Of a stretch of 64,000 nt of DNA, positions 25,800 to 34,765 are shown piece after piece (within the stretch, counting starts at the first letter, position 1; every line of letters begins with the position of its first letter). The translations under genes were made by a program, and so were the position numbers. Origin of the DNA: an uncultured Alphaproteobacteria bacterium (GTDB taxonomy: Bacteria > Pseudomonadota > Alphaproteobacteria > JALCBB01); NCBI GenBank assembly GCA_958267355.1, contig OY279575.1, positions 1,620,295 to 1,684,294 on the forward strand, in the 5' to 3' direction. A model generated the notes under the pieces. It saw only the letters and a list, made by a program, of their open reading frames with translations. It was not told the origin of the DNA and did no database searches.

Positions 25800-26717
25800 A
25801 TGGCTTCTACGACTGACACAATTCTCAAAAACTACGCCTACGAAAGCGAGGCGGTACGCGGGCAGCTTGCGAAAATCCTAAATCACGGAGCCTTGGCAGG
25901 TACGGGCAAGCTTGTCATCCTGCCCGTGGATCAGGGCTTTGAACATGGGCCCGCACGGTCTTTTGCTCCCAACCCGAGTGCTTACGACCCGCTCTATCAT
26001 TGGCAGTTGGCAATTGACGCAAAGCTTTCTGCCCTTGCCGCTCCTTTGGGTTTGTTGGAAGCGGGGGTTGCAGAATTCGGCACCGACAAGATCCCGACCA
26101 TTTTGAAACTCAACAGCGCAAATAGCTTGAGCGATGTCAAAGACCAAGCGGTAACCGCTTCCCCTCAAGACGCAAAACGGCTTGGCTGTGCGGCAATTGG
26201 CTTGACCATCTATCCAGGAGCGGAAAATTCTTTGGCGATGTTTGAAGAAGCCCGCGCTTTGATTGCCGAAGCTCGCACCTTGGGTTTGGCTTCTGTGGTT
26301 TGGTCTTATCCGCGTGGTGGTGCCTTGTCTAAGGAAGGCGAAACCGCACTGGATGTAATTGCCTACGGAGCGCATATCGCCGCTTTGTTGGGTGCGCATA
26401 TTATTAAGGTCAAACCGCCCACGGAACATCTATGGCATCCAGAAGCCAAGAAAGTTTATGAAGAATATAAGATTCCACGGGCGACTCTCAAGGAGCGGGT
26501 GCAACATAGTATGCAATCGGCTTTTGCGGGGCGGCGTTTGGTGGTTTTTTCAGGCGGAGCCGCTCGCGGAACACAAGAGCTACTAGAAGAAGTCAAACAA
26601 ATAAAAGATGGCGGTGGCTCGGGTTCAATTGTCGGACGCAATGCTTTTCAACGCGACAAGGACTCGGCTCTAAAGCTATTGGCGGAAATTCAATCCATCT
26701 ACTCAATCCATCTGTAG
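25800..26717 (+). CDS. Class I fructose-bisphosphate aldolase (DhnA/FbaB type)
   Basis: A Schiff-base aldolase cleaving or forming fructose 1,6-bisphosphate. The archaeal/FbaB-type hallmarks are VILPVDQGFEHGP, GLTIYPGAENS, VVWSYPRGG and the lysine-bearing strand AHIIKVKPPT, followed by the phosphate-binding FSGGAARG and GSIVGRNAFQR. ATG 25800 (MASTTDTILKNYAYES) is preferred; a GTG at 25752 would add 16 residues read from the end of the repeat array. Together with GAPDH and transketolase it forms a central carbon block. Confidence 0.93.
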   Translation: MASTTDTILKNYAYESEAVRGQLAKILNHGALAGTGKLVILPVDQGFEHGPARSFAPNPSAYDPLYHWQLAIDAKLSALAAPLGLLEAGVAEFGTDKIPTILKLNSANSLSDVKDQAVTASPQDAKRLGCAAIGLTIYPGAENSLAMFEEARALIAEARTLGLASVVWSYPRGGALSKEGETALDVIAYGAHIAALLGAHIIKVKPPTEHLWHPEAKKVYEEYKIPRATLKERVQHSMQSAFAGRRLVVFSGGAARGTQELLEEVKQIKDGGGSGSIVGRNAFQRDKDSALKLLAEIQSIYSIHL

Positions 26718-26768
26718 GGGCAACTAGCCTAAAAAATCACAAATCAAAAACTACAACAGGTACGAAAG

Positions 26769-27335
26769 ATGAAGATTCAAGGAAACGCCATTCGCCCTGG
26801 CAATGTTCTGCTCCACGAGGGACGACTCTGGCGGGTGCATAAAATCCAGCATGTCAAACCCGGCAAGGGTGGAGCTTTCAATCAGGTAGAGCTCAAAGAC
26901 ATTGAAGACGGCACCAAACGCGGCGAACGTTTTCGCTCGGACGCAATCGTAGAACGCGCCCGCTTAGAAGAAAGCGCCTATCAATTTTTGTATAGCGAAG
27001 GCGATATGCTTGCCCTGATGCAGACCGAAACCTTTGAACAGATTTCTCTGCCCGCCGAGCTGGTGGGTGATTCCCTGCCCTTCTTGGCGGAAGGAATGGA
27101 AGTCACTGTCGAGTCGCACGAAGGGCGCGCTATTGCCGCGTCCCTGCCCGAGCAGGCGGTGGTGGTGGTCGCAGAAACCGAGCCCGTCATCAAAGGACAA
27201 ACCGCAACAGGTTCATACAAGCCCGCCACTCTAGAAAATGGCGTGCGGACAATGGTTCCGCCGCATGTGGATAGGGGGCAACGGGTTGTTGTCCGCACTG
27301 CCGATGGCGCGTATGTAGAACGCGCCCGCGATTGA
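26769..27335 (+). CDS. efp: Translation elongation factor P
   Basis: Rescues ribosomes stalled at polyproline stretches. The three beta-barrel domains are present in 188 residues. The loop HVKPGKGGAF carries the lysine that is post-translationally modified in many bacteria, and the C-terminal domain has the signature TGSYKPATLENGVRTMVPPHV. Many proteins here are proline-rich (for example the TolA linker), so the factor is likely needed. AAAG precedes the ATG. Confidence 0.97.
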   Translation: MKIQGNAIRPGNVLLHEGRLWRVHKIQHVKPGKGGAFNQVELKDIEDGTKRGERFRSDAIVERARLEESAYQFLYSEGDMLALMQTETFEQISLPAELVGDSLPFLAEGMEVTVESHEGRAIAASLPEQAVVVVAETEPVIKGQTATGSYKPATLENGVRTMVPPHVDRGQRVVVRTADGAYVERARD

Positions 27336-27529
27336 CCTGTGTGTTGCGGGCTTGGGTTTGCGTGTTGCCTGATAGATTTCTCAAACTGCGAGAGCGAATT
27401 GCGCGAGTAAATTTCTAGGGCGAATGGCGCGAGCAAATTGTCAATCTAGAAATTGTCTGTGGCAAATTTTCAACCTAGAAAATTTTCTGGAACAATTTCT
27501 AAAGCGAAGTTCTGAAAGGTGCATCTGCA
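27336..27529 (+). repeat. Degenerate repeat between efp and the IMPase gene
   Basis: The spacer has loosely repeated segments such as GCGCGAGCAAATT and CTAGAAAATTTTC about every 25-30 bp. No gene is seen. Confidence 0.35.
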
Positions 27530-28336
27530 ATGTTGCAAACTCCCCTTATCAATGTAATGCGCCGTGCCGCCGAAGCTGCTTCGCGGCATCTGCTCCGCGA
27601 TTTCGGAGAAGTCGCAGCGTTGCAAGTCTCGCGCAAGGGAGCGAGCGATTTTGTTTCCTCGGCGGATCTGCGGGCGCAAACCATTCTGCAAGAGTCCTTG
27701 AGCCAAGCCCGCCCCGACTATCTATTTATTGGCGAAGAATTAAACAGCACAGTGCCAAACGCCTTAGACGAAACCGCACGGGCTTGGGTGGTTGATCCGC
27801 TGGACGGCACGACAAATTTTCTCCACGGACTGCCGCAGTTTGCAATTTCAATTGCCTGCCTAGAAGGAAGCAAAATTCTTGCCTCCTTGGTCTATGCCCC
27901 CCTAAGCGACGAGTTCTATCTCGCCGAACGCGGGCAAGGAGCGTTCTGCAACAAAACCCGTCTGCGCGTTGCCGCCCGCACGATCCCCCCTGACTTTCTG
28001 CTTGGCACGGGCTTTCCCTTCCACGGACAAGAAGGCCACGAGCAAACCTTGGCTGATTTCGCGCGGGTGATTCCTGAAGTTGCGGGTTTGCGCCGCTATG
28101 GTGCCGCCGCTCTAGACCTAGCCTTCGTCGCCGCAGGACGCCTAGACGGCTTCTGGCAACGCGGCTTAAAGCCGTGGGATTATCTCGGTGGCACACTGCT
28201 AGTACAGGAAGCAGGGGGTTTTGCCACAGACCTTGCGGGCAAGCCCCTTGGCTTGGCAAGTCCGTCAGTTGTAGCAGGCAACGAAGCGGTTTATGCTTGG
28301 CTCGCCAAGCAACTCGGCGACTTGCCTGACCGCTAA
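27530..28336 (+). CDS. Inositol monophosphatase family protein (SuhB-like)
   Basis: A Mg-dependent sugar-phosphate phosphatase. Metal-site motifs are complete: FIGEE, the DPLDGTTNFLHGLPQFAISIA block, and GAAALDLAFVAAGRLDGFW with KPWDYLGGTLLVQEAGG near the C-terminus. The 268 residues match SuhB-type enzymes. It may hydrolyse inositol phosphates or act in rRNA processing and antitermination as SuhB does in E. coli; the sequence cannot decide. An efp-IMPase-MotA/OmpA neighbourhood is typical of alphaproteobacteria. Confidence 0.93.
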   Translation: MLQTPLINVMRRAAEAASRHLLRDFGEVAALQVSRKGASDFVSSADLRAQTILQESLSQARPDYLFIGEELNSTVPNALDETARAWVVDPLDGTTNFLHGLPQFAISIACLEGSKILASLVYAPLSDEFYLAERGQGAFCNKTRLRVAARTIPPDFLLGTGFPFHGQEGHEQTLADFARVIPEVAGLRRYGAAALDLAFVAAGRLDGFWQRGLKPWDYLGGTLLVQEAGGFATDLAGKPLGLASPSVVAGNEAVYAWLAKQLGDLPDR

Positions 28337-28429
28337 TCCGCGTCTGCTTCTCTAGGGCAACTTAACCTTAACGCCTGCAAGCCAATCCCTGCGTCTCAAC
28401 TTTTGCCTCTCTCCTAAAAGGACTCCGCC

Positions 28430-29683
28430 ATGCACGACCAACCACAACGCTACCTACAGCGTATGGTGCTGTTTCTGGGTTTTGTTGCCGTCGGTGCCGT
28501 TGCCCTCGGCGGACGATTAACCGAGCTCTTTGCCGCCAATCCGACTTTTAACGCGATTATTCTTTTGGTTTTGCTCTTCGGCGTAGTTCTAGACCTGCGC
28601 CGTGTTCTCTACCTGCGCCGCGAGCACAGTTTTCTCCATAGCCTACAGGAAGAGATGGAGCAAGCGACTCCCGCGTCAGCAGCCGCGTCTCTGCGTGCCG
28701 CCACCACCATGGACGAACCCCCCGAACCCGAAAGCCAATTTCAACCCCGTCTTTTGGCAGGAGTTGCAACCCTGTTACGCGAACGCAAGGGACGCACCAT
28801 CTCGGCTCTTTCTATGCGCACCCTGCAAGATTCAATTCAAGCTCGCGTAAATGAAAGCCATGAAATCTCGCGCTACCTTATCGGCTTGCTCATCTTTTTA
28901 GGTCTGCTTGGCACCTTTTGGGGACTCGCCGAAGCCACCGCTTCAGTCGGACAGGTAATCGGCGACTTGTCGGTGCAATCCAATGACGCGGCTGAACTCT
29001 TTGCTTCACTTAAAGAAGGCTTGCAAGCTCCCCTGTCAGGGATGGGTACTGCTTTTTCAACTTCGCTCTTTGGTCTGTCAGGCTCGCTGATTCTTGGCTT
29101 CTTAGAGCTACAATCCGCCCAAGCCCATAATCGCTTCTTGGAAGAACTGGAAGAATGGCTCACAGGTATGACCCGCCTGTCGGGTGCGGCTCTCGCCAGC
29201 GAAAGCGGTGAAGGGGGGGCAGGTGTTCCTGCCTATGTTCAAGCTCTGTTAGAGCAAACCGCCGACTCGCTAGACCGACTGCAACGCACCATCCAGCAAG
29301 GGGAAGGCGAGCGTCAGCAGGTAGAGCGAGCCTTGACCCAGCTTTCAGACCGTCTCTCGGTCTTGACCGACCGCCTAGCAAGCGAAGGGGAGGCAACGCG
29401 CAAGCAATACGAAGTCCAAGCGGGAATTCGCACCGCCTTAGAGCGTCTGGGCGAAGCAGGGTCTGGCGGTAGCACAGGCCTAGACAAAGCCAGCCGCGAA
29501 CACCTACGCAGTCTGGATACCACGCTACGCCAAGTGACCACCCAGCTGGTTGAAGGACACGAAACCATCACCCGCACAATGCGCGATGAGCTGCGTCTCT
29601 TCGCCCGCACCTTGGCAACAGCTCTGGACGAAGTGCGGGGCAGTAAAAAAGCCGACTCGGGCAAGTCCGCCAAACGCGACTAA
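28430..29683 (+). CDS. MotA/TolQ/ExbB-type proton channel protein with C-terminal coiled coil
   Basis: An inner-membrane channel-like protein of 417 residues. Two N-terminal transmembrane helices (residues 12-30 and 40-58), a cytoplasmic segment, and a second pair with GLLIFLGLLGTFWGLAEA and GMGTAFSTSLFGLSGSLILG match the MotA/TolQ/ExbB pore. The C-terminal 180 residues are charged and predicted coiled coil. The next gene encodes an OmpA-domain partner with a membrane aspartate, so the two probably form a stator-like complex. Its job is not known; it is distinct from TolQ at 37861, and no flagellar genes are nearby. Confidence 0.85.
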   Translation: MHDQPQRYLQRMVLFLGFVAVGAVALGGRLTELFAANPTFNAIILLVLLFGVVLDLRRVLYLRREHSFLHSLQEEMEQATPASAAASLRAATTMDEPPEPESQFQPRLLAGVATLLRERKGRTISALSMRTLQDSIQARVNESHEISRYLIGLLIFLGLLGTFWGLAEATASVGQVIGDLSVQSNDAAELFASLKEGLQAPLSGMGTAFSTSLFGLSGSLILGFLELQSAQAHNRFLEELEEWLTGMTRLSGAALASESGEGGAGVPAYVQALLEQTADSLDRLQRTIQQGEGERQQVERALTQLSDRLSVLTDRLASEGEATRKQYEVQAGIRTALERLGEAGSGGSTGLDKASREHLRSLDTTLRQVTTQLVEGHETITRTMRDELRLFARTLATALDEVRGSKKADSGKSAKRD

Positions 29684-29731
29684 AAGCCCACGCGTGCCAC
29701 AGGCGTTTAACCTGTAGAGAAAAGCTCCGCG

Positions 29732-30928
29732 ATGTATACGCTCAACCGCACCAGTGCCGCTCGTGCCACCAACATCTGGCCTGCCTTCGTGGATGGGCTG
29801 GCGACTCTAATCTTGGTGTTTATTTTTGTCCTGTTGTTTTTCACCTTTGCGCAGTTTTTTCTTTCCCTGTCGCTGACCGACAAGGAGCGCGAACTGACAA
29901 TTTTAGACAGGCGTTTGTCAGAGCTTTCAGAACTGCTCCAACTAGAGCAACAGAGCAACGAAGAACTCCGCCGCACCACCGCAACCTTACAAGAAGAACT
30001 TCGCGCCACCCTAGCAGAACGCGATGACTTGTCTGCCGAACTTGCCTCCCTGCGTTCCAGTGCTTCGCTTCTGCAAGATGACTTGTCCGCCAGCCAAGCA
30101 GGCTACGACGCACTAGAAGCCGAAGTTGTGGATCTACGCGAGCGACTGGCAGAATCCGACAGCAAGCGCGAACTGCTAGAAGCCTTGCGTCTGCGGCTGG
30201 AAGATGAACTTACCCGCACAAGTGCGAGCTTGGACTCCGAACGCGCCATCACCGAAGACCAAGAACGCACCGTCACACTTTTGAGCGAAGACAATGAGCG
30301 TCTGACCCGCGAAGCCGCTCTGCTAAATGCCCAACTGCGAGAAATCCGCGCCCAACTTGCAGCCCTAGAAGAAGCCTTAGACGCGAGCGAAGCCAAAAAC
30401 AAAGCCCAGCAGGTAGAAATTTTAACTCTGGGCAATCGCTTGAACGCGGCTTTGGCGGGGAAGGTGCAAGAACTTGCCGATTACCGCTCAGAGTTTTTCG
30501 GACGACTGCGCGAAGTCTTAGGCGATAATCCCAACCTACGGATTGTCGGTGACCGCTTCATCTTTCAATCGGAAGTGCTGTTTTCCAGCGGTTCGGCAGA
30601 CATTGCCCCCGAAGGCCGAGCCCGCATTAATCGCTTGGCGGAAGTCTTGCGCGATATCGCCACCCGTATCCCCGAAGATGTCAATTGGATTCTGCGGATT
30701 GACGGACACACCGATAAAAACCCAATTGCCACAGCTCGCTTTCCCTCCAACTGGGAGCTATCCGCCGCCCGTGCCATTGCCGTGGTGCGGGCTTTGGAAG
30801 AAGAAGGAATTCCTTCTTCCAGAATGGCGGCAACGGGGTTTGGCGAACACCAACCCATCTTGCTGGGCGACTCCCCCGCCGAGCTGGCACGCAATCGGCG
30901 GATTGAATTCAAGCTGACCGAGCGTTAA
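29732..30928 (+). CDS. MotB/OmpA-like peptidoglycan-binding protein
   Basis: The partner of the preceding channel protein, 398 residues. A single N-terminal membrane helix (WPAFVDGLATLILVFIFVLL) contains Asp21 at the position of the proton-carrying aspartate of MotB. About 190 residues of periplasmic coiled coil follow, then an OmpA-family domain with IDGHTDKNPI, FPSNWELSAARAIAVVRAL and RNRRIEFKL that should bind peptidoglycan. The pair is widespread in alphaproteobacteria but uncharacterised as far as I know. Its last codons overlap the convergent ABC exporter gene by 4 nt. Confidence 0.85.
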   Translation: MYTLNRTSAARATNIWPAFVDGLATLILVFIFVLLFFTFAQFFLSLSLTDKERELTILDRRLSELSELLQLEQQSNEELRRTTATLQEELRATLAERDDLSAELASLRSSASLLQDDLSASQAGYDALEAEVVDLRERLAESDSKRELLEALRLRLEDELTRTSASLDSERAITEDQERTVTLLSEDNERLTREAALLNAQLREIRAQLAALEEALDASEAKNKAQQVEILTLGNRLNAALAGKVQELADYRSEFFGRLREVLGDNPNLRIVGDRFIFQSEVLFSSGSADIAPEGRARINRLAEVLRDIATRIPEDVNWILRIDGHTDKNPIATARFPSNWELSAARAIAVVRALEEEGIPSSRMAATGFGEHQPILLGDSPAELARNRRIEFKLTER

Positions 30929-32748
30929 GCCAAGCTTTGCGCCCGCAAGAACTGGGCGTACGCTCCCTGTGCCTTGGCAAGCCGTTCAGGTGTGCCTGTT
31001 TCAATCACCTTCCCTGCGTCTAAGACCACCACCTGCTCGGCGGCTTGTACCGTAGAGAGACGATGCGCGATAACCAGCAGAGTCGTCTTCTCGCTGGCTA
31101 TCTGTTCTAAAGCTTGGCGAAACGCTTCTTCGCTGAGTGCATCCAAGCCTGCACTGGCTTCGTCTAGCAACAAAAGGGCAGGGTGCGTCAGGAGCGCACG
31201 GACAATCGCAACCCACTGCCGCTCACCGCCACTAAGCTCGGCTCCGCCGTTGTGTAGCTGTCCGTCTAAGCCCCCAGGCAAACGAGTCAGCAAAGAATCT
31301 GCCCCCAACCGCGTAAGCAAAGCACAAACTTCAGCATCGCTTGGCAGAGCACTTGGTAGAGTGTTCGGGGTTTCGTTGGCGGCTTCGTCTCTGCGTCCTG
31401 CGCAAGCCAGCAACAAATTTTCCCGCAGAGTCATAGAAAAGAGCACAGGGTCTTGCTCCACCACCGCAATCTGATTGCGCCAAGCATAGCGGGAGAAATT
31501 TTCTAGTGCTGTACCATTACACAAAATTCTTCCGCTCGTAGGCTCATACAACCGCCACAGCAAACGAAACAAAGTAGATTTTCCTGCCCCACTGGCTCCC
31601 ACCAGTGCGGTGAAAGAGCCCTTGCCCAAAGAAAAAGAAACAGAATCCAAAGCAGAGCGAGTCGCTTCTGGATAGGAAAAAGAAACTTCTTCCAAGGACA
31701 AAGCCAAGGGCGCAGAGATTAAGCCTTGTCCGCTCTGTGCCTTTGCCTCAGGAGTCTCCACCTGCAAAGACAGCAACGCCGCCAGTCGCCCCACCGCCAC
31801 CAAGCCGCGTTGTAGATCTCCTGCAACTTCGCCCAAAGCCCCCGCCGCCCCTGCCACCACCACGGCGTAGAAGACAAAAGCCGAAAGAGCCCCCGCCGAC
31901 AAACTACCCGCCACTACCGCCTGTCCGCCCAGCCAGAAGACTCCGACCGCCGCCGTCAGTGCCAAGGCCAGTGCCATAGCAATCAAATTCGCCCGCGCCC
32001 GACTATGGCGGCGGGCAACTTGTGCCACTGCGGCTAGCCGCGACTCGTTTTGGGCGTCAAAAACCCGCGTCAGGTTCAAGGCGCGCAAGGTGGAGACTCC
32101 GCTCCAAGCTTCGCTCAAGCCTTGGCTGAAAGTAGATGTTTCTTGGTCTAGGGCGCGATTTGCTTGGCGCAACCTACGTGCCAAGAGCAAAATCGGCACC
32201 AGAAACACAGGCAAGCTTGCCAAAAGAATTCCTGCCAAAAGCGGCTCGGTATGGACGGCAAGGACAATTCCGCCAACCAGTAGGACGCAGTGGCGTAGTG
32301 CCATCGGCAAAAACACAACCAGTGCAGTGTGCAGCTGCTCTGTGTCTGCCGCCAAATCAGAGACAACACGGCTTCGCGTCTGGCTCCATGCCTCGGGTGT
32401 GCTACGCAACAGGCGGTAGGCAGCTTGGCGGCGGACTTGCCCCACCACCTGGGTTGCTAGATCTGCCGAAAAATACAAGCGCACCCAAGCCGCCAAGCCC
32501 AAGCCCGCCACCAGTGCCAGTAGCAAGCAAGTCCAGAAGGTCAGGGCTTCGCCATTGCCTGTTGCTAAGCCTGAGTCCACGACACGGCGCAAGACTCCCC
32601 CCGCCGCCAAGACCAAGGCTGTAGAGATAAACAGCGGCACAAGTGCCGCCGCCACCAAAAGCCGATGGTGCAGAAGGCGTCTGCCGAGCCATTTCGCAGG
32701 TGCTGGCGGAGAAGCCGCAAGAGAAGAAGCCACAGGCGGAGAAGACAT
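30925..32748 (-). CDS. ABC exporter, fused membrane and ATPase domains (MsbA/lipid A exporter-like)
   Basis: A half-size ABC exporter of 607 residues: six N-terminal transmembrane helices, then an ATPase domain with Walker A GASGAGKS, Q-loop, signature ELSGGERQWVAIVRALL and Walker B LLLLDEASAGLD. It would act as a homodimer. The substrate (lipid, peptide or drug) cannot be deduced. ATG 32748 is preferred over the TTG at 32754. The upstream spacer has a GAGAGAACAAGT repeat. It is convergent with the OmpA-like gene with a 4-bp overlap. Confidence 0.92.
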   Translation of the reverse strand: MSSPPVASSLAASPPAPAKWLGRRLLHHRLLVAAALVPLFISTALVLAAGGVLRRVVDSGLATGNGEALTFWTCLLLALVAGLGLAAWVRLYFSADLATQVVGQVRRQAAYRLLRSTPEAWSQTRSRVVSDLAADTEQLHTALVVFLPMALRHCVLLVGGIVLAVHTEPLLAGILLASLPVFLVPILLLARRLRQANRALDQETSTFSQGLSEAWSGVSTLRALNLTRVFDAQNESRLAAVAQVARRHSRARANLIAMALALALTAAVGVFWLGGQAVVAGSLSAGALSAFVFYAVVVAGAAGALGEVAGDLQRGLVAVGRLAALLSLQVETPEAKAQSGQGLISAPLALSLEEVSFSYPEATRSALDSVSFSLGKGSFTALVGASGAGKSTLFRLLWRLYEPTSGRILCNGTALENFSRYAWRNQIAVVEQDPVLFSMTLRENLLLACAGRRDEAANETPNTLPSALPSDAEVCALLTRLGADSLLTRLPGGLDGQLHNGGAELSGGERQWVAIVRALLTHPALLLLDEASAGLDALSEEAFRQALEQIASEKTTLLVIAHRLSTVQAAEQVVVLDAGKVIETGTPERLAKAQGAYAQFLRAQSLA

Positions 32749-33250
32749 AGGCAAGAGAAAAGGCTAGAGAGCAAGTGAGAGAACAAGTGAGAGAACAAGC
32801 GAGAGAAAAAACAAGAGGCAAAAGGTGCAACAGGGGGTAAAGCCAGCGAAGAACAGGAATGGCGGCGTTTTGCTGGGTCTTGATAGGCTGGATTGTGCTG
32901 GGCTAGTATAAGCCCGTTAAGCGCTTCGTTGCTCTCTTTGTCTGCTCCTTGGTTTGCCTTTTGATTTTTCCGTGGCTTGGGGGGCTTTTGTTTCTGTGGT
33001 TTGTGCGTTTCCTTTCGCTTTTTCCCTTCGCTCTTGTCCTTCACTCTTTCCCTTCACTCTTTCCCTTCACTCTTTCCCTTCACTCTTTCCCTTCACTCTT
33101 TCCCTTCACTCTTTCCCTTCACTCTTTCCCTTCACTCTTTACCCTGTCCTTTACACCCTATCTTTTACACCCTATCTTTTACACCCTATCTTTTACACCC
33201 TATCCTTTACACCCTATCCTTTACACTCTGTCCTTGAGGGATTTTCTCTG
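32749..33250. other. Intergenic region dominated by repeats, upstream of rpmE and the ABC exporter
   Basis: No gene is supported in these 502 bases. A 12-bp GAGAGAACAAGT-type repeat lies at about 32767-32815 and the long pyrimidine-rich arrays (33040-33232) lead into rpmE. Between them (32820-33030) only a unique stretch is seen, which must hold two divergent promoters. Confidence 0.5.
33040..33232 (+). repeat. Pyrimidine-rich 13-bp array followed by a 14-bp array upstream of rpmE
   Basis: About eight units of CTTCACTCTTTCC (13 bp) run from about 33040 to 33138. They pass into TTACACCCTATCTT-type units (14 bp) starting at 33151, 33165, 33179, 33193, 33207 and 33221. The plus strand is almost all pyrimidine. 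The array ends just before the rpmE start and would form its 5' leader. Confidence 0.9.
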
Positions 33251-33481
33251 ATGAAGTCCGACATTCACCCCGCCTACCACGACATCAAAGTCGTCCTGAC
33301 CGATGGCAGTGAGTTGCCGATGCGCTCCACCTGGGGCAAGCCTGGCGAGACTCTGCGGCTGGATATTGATGTCAAAACCCATCCCGCCTGGACAGGGCAA
33401 AACAAAGTCATCGCCAGCGGCGGACAGATGGCAAAGTTTTCCAAGCGGTTTGGTAAGCTCGGCGGCGGACAAGAAGACTAG
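33251..33481 (+). CDS. rpmE: 50S ribosomal protein L31
   Basis: A small large-subunit protein of 76 residues. The sequence [18 protein letters not shown], then RSTWGK and [13 protein letters not shown], is that of alphaproteobacterial L31. It has no cysteines, so it is the zinc-free form. A strong intrinsic terminator lies 47 nt downstream. The leader is the pyrimidine-rich repeat described separately. Confidence 0.96.
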   Translation: MKSDIHPAYHDIKVVLTDGSELPMRSTWGKPGETLRLDIDVKTHPAWTGQNKVIASGGQMAKFSKRFGKLGGGQED

Positions 33482-33527
33482 CCGCTACGCCCAAGAATTC
33501 TTCTGGCCTTATTCTTTGCTTGCCTTA

Positions 33528-33560
33528 AAGCCCCCCCCCCGCAGGGGGGCTTATTTTTTT
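33528..33560 (+). terminator. Strong intrinsic terminator after rpmE
   Basis: AAGCCCCCC pairs with GGGGGGCTT (33544-33552) around a C-rich/GCA loop, followed by ATTTTTTT. It contains a run of ten C (33531-33540). Read from rpmE it is a textbook terminator. Confidence 0.93.
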
Positions 33561-33997
33561 AAGCACAGCTCCGCGTCTAAAAGGCTAGGGCTTTCTTCTC
33601 TGCGGTTTCTTTAGGCGGGGGTTTGTTTTGGCTCCCTTGTCTCTTTGTTGTGTCCCTTTGTCTGATTGGCTTGTCTGGTTGGCTGGGCATTGCTGTCTGC
33701 CCTGTGAAGCCCGAATCGCCAGCTATGCTAGGCAAGTCTTGTGCGGGTGGTTTCCTGTGCTTTTCGCCTCGTGCCTGATAATTTGCTAAAAACATAGATA
33801 TTTAAAAGAATCGCGCACCGAATCAAACCGCCGAATCAAACCTATAGCAGTCGGATGGGGCGAATCGACCTAGACCAATCGGGACCAATCGGGACGAATC
33901 GGGGCGAAGCAAAAGAGACAAATCGGGCACAGGCACACGCCAGCCACGGCTGGGGTGCGCCACACAGGGCGCACCAGCCGCGCCACAAGGAGTCGCT
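33561..33997. other. Intergenic region between the rpmE terminator and yebC
   Basis: No coding region is convincing. The only structure seen is a 10-bp repeat of AATCGGGACC type at about 33863-33903. The yebC promoter should be here. AAGGAG is placed well before the yebC start. Confidence 0.4.
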
Positions 33998-34765
33998 ATG
34001 GCGGGTCATAGCCAGTTCAAGAACATCATGCACCGCAAGGGGGCGCAGGACAAAAAGCGTGCCGCTCTGTTTGCCCGCCTGACCCGCGAGATTATGGTGG
34101 CAACGCGGGCGGGCTTGCCTGACCCTGAGTCCAATGCCCGTCTTCGCACAGCGATGCAAGCTGCCCGCCAAGCCAATATGCCGAAGGACAATATCGCGCG
34201 GGCAATCCGCCGAGCGGCGGGGGGCGAAGATGGTACCCGCTTTGAAGAAGTGCGTTACGAAGGCTATGGCGCGGGTGGGGCGGCAATTTTGCTTGAAGCC
34301 TTGACCGACAATCGCAATCGCACGGCGGGGGAGATACGGATGCTGTTTTCTAAGCATGGCGGTACCTTGGGTGAGTCCAACTCTGTTGCGTATCTTTTTT
34401 CGCATTGTGGTGAAATTCGCCTAGAAGCCAAGGCGGTGGATGGCGACAAGCTGTTAGAGGTAGCAATTGATGCAGGAGCAGAAGATTGCGCCCTAGAAGA
34501 CCAAGAACAAGTTATCACCTGTGCCGCGTCTGACCTTGCCGCTGTAACCGATGCTTTAAGTCAGGATTTCGCTGAAGCCTTGCTTCGTAGTGGTTTGGTC
34601 TGGCGGACATTGACAGCACATCCAGTCGCAGACGAAGACCAAGCCAAATCGCTATTGTCTCTCTTGGAAGCCCTAGAAGAAAGCGAAGATGTGCGGGCGG
34701 TTTATAGCAACTGCGAAATTGCCGCTCCCCTGCTAGAGCGGCTGGGTCTTGTGGTCGGAGCTTGA
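33998..34765 (+). CDS. yebC: YebC/PmpR family protein (TACO1-like)
   Basis: A cytoplasmic protein of 255 residues starting MAGHSQFKNIMHRKGAQD, the family signature, with ANMPKDNIARAIRRAAG and YEGYGAGGAAILLEALTDN following. YebC-family members have been described both as transcriptional regulators and as factors helping ribosomes through proline stretches. The neighbouring ruvCAB block is the classical location. AAGGAG precedes the ATG by 7 nt. Confidence 0.96.
   Translation: MAGHSQFKNIMHRKGAQDKKRAALFARLTREIMVATRAGLPDPESNARLRTAMQAARQANMPKDNIARAIRRAAGGEDGTRFEEVRYEGYGAGGAAILLEALTDNRNRTAGEIRMLFSKHGGTLGESNSVAYLFSHCGEIRLEAKAVDGDKLLEVAIDAGAEDCALEDQEQVITCAASDLAAVTDALSQDFAEALLRSGLVWRTLTAHPVADEDQAKSLLSLLEALEESEDVRAVYSNCEIAAPLLERLGLVVGA

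Noticed and set aside
28430-30928. Zorya-type anti-phage system (ZorA/ZorB-like pair)
   Set aside because: The channel/OmpA architecture is similar, but no ZorC, ZorD or ZorE gene follows; the next gene is a convergent ABC exporter, and the neighbourhood is housekeeping.
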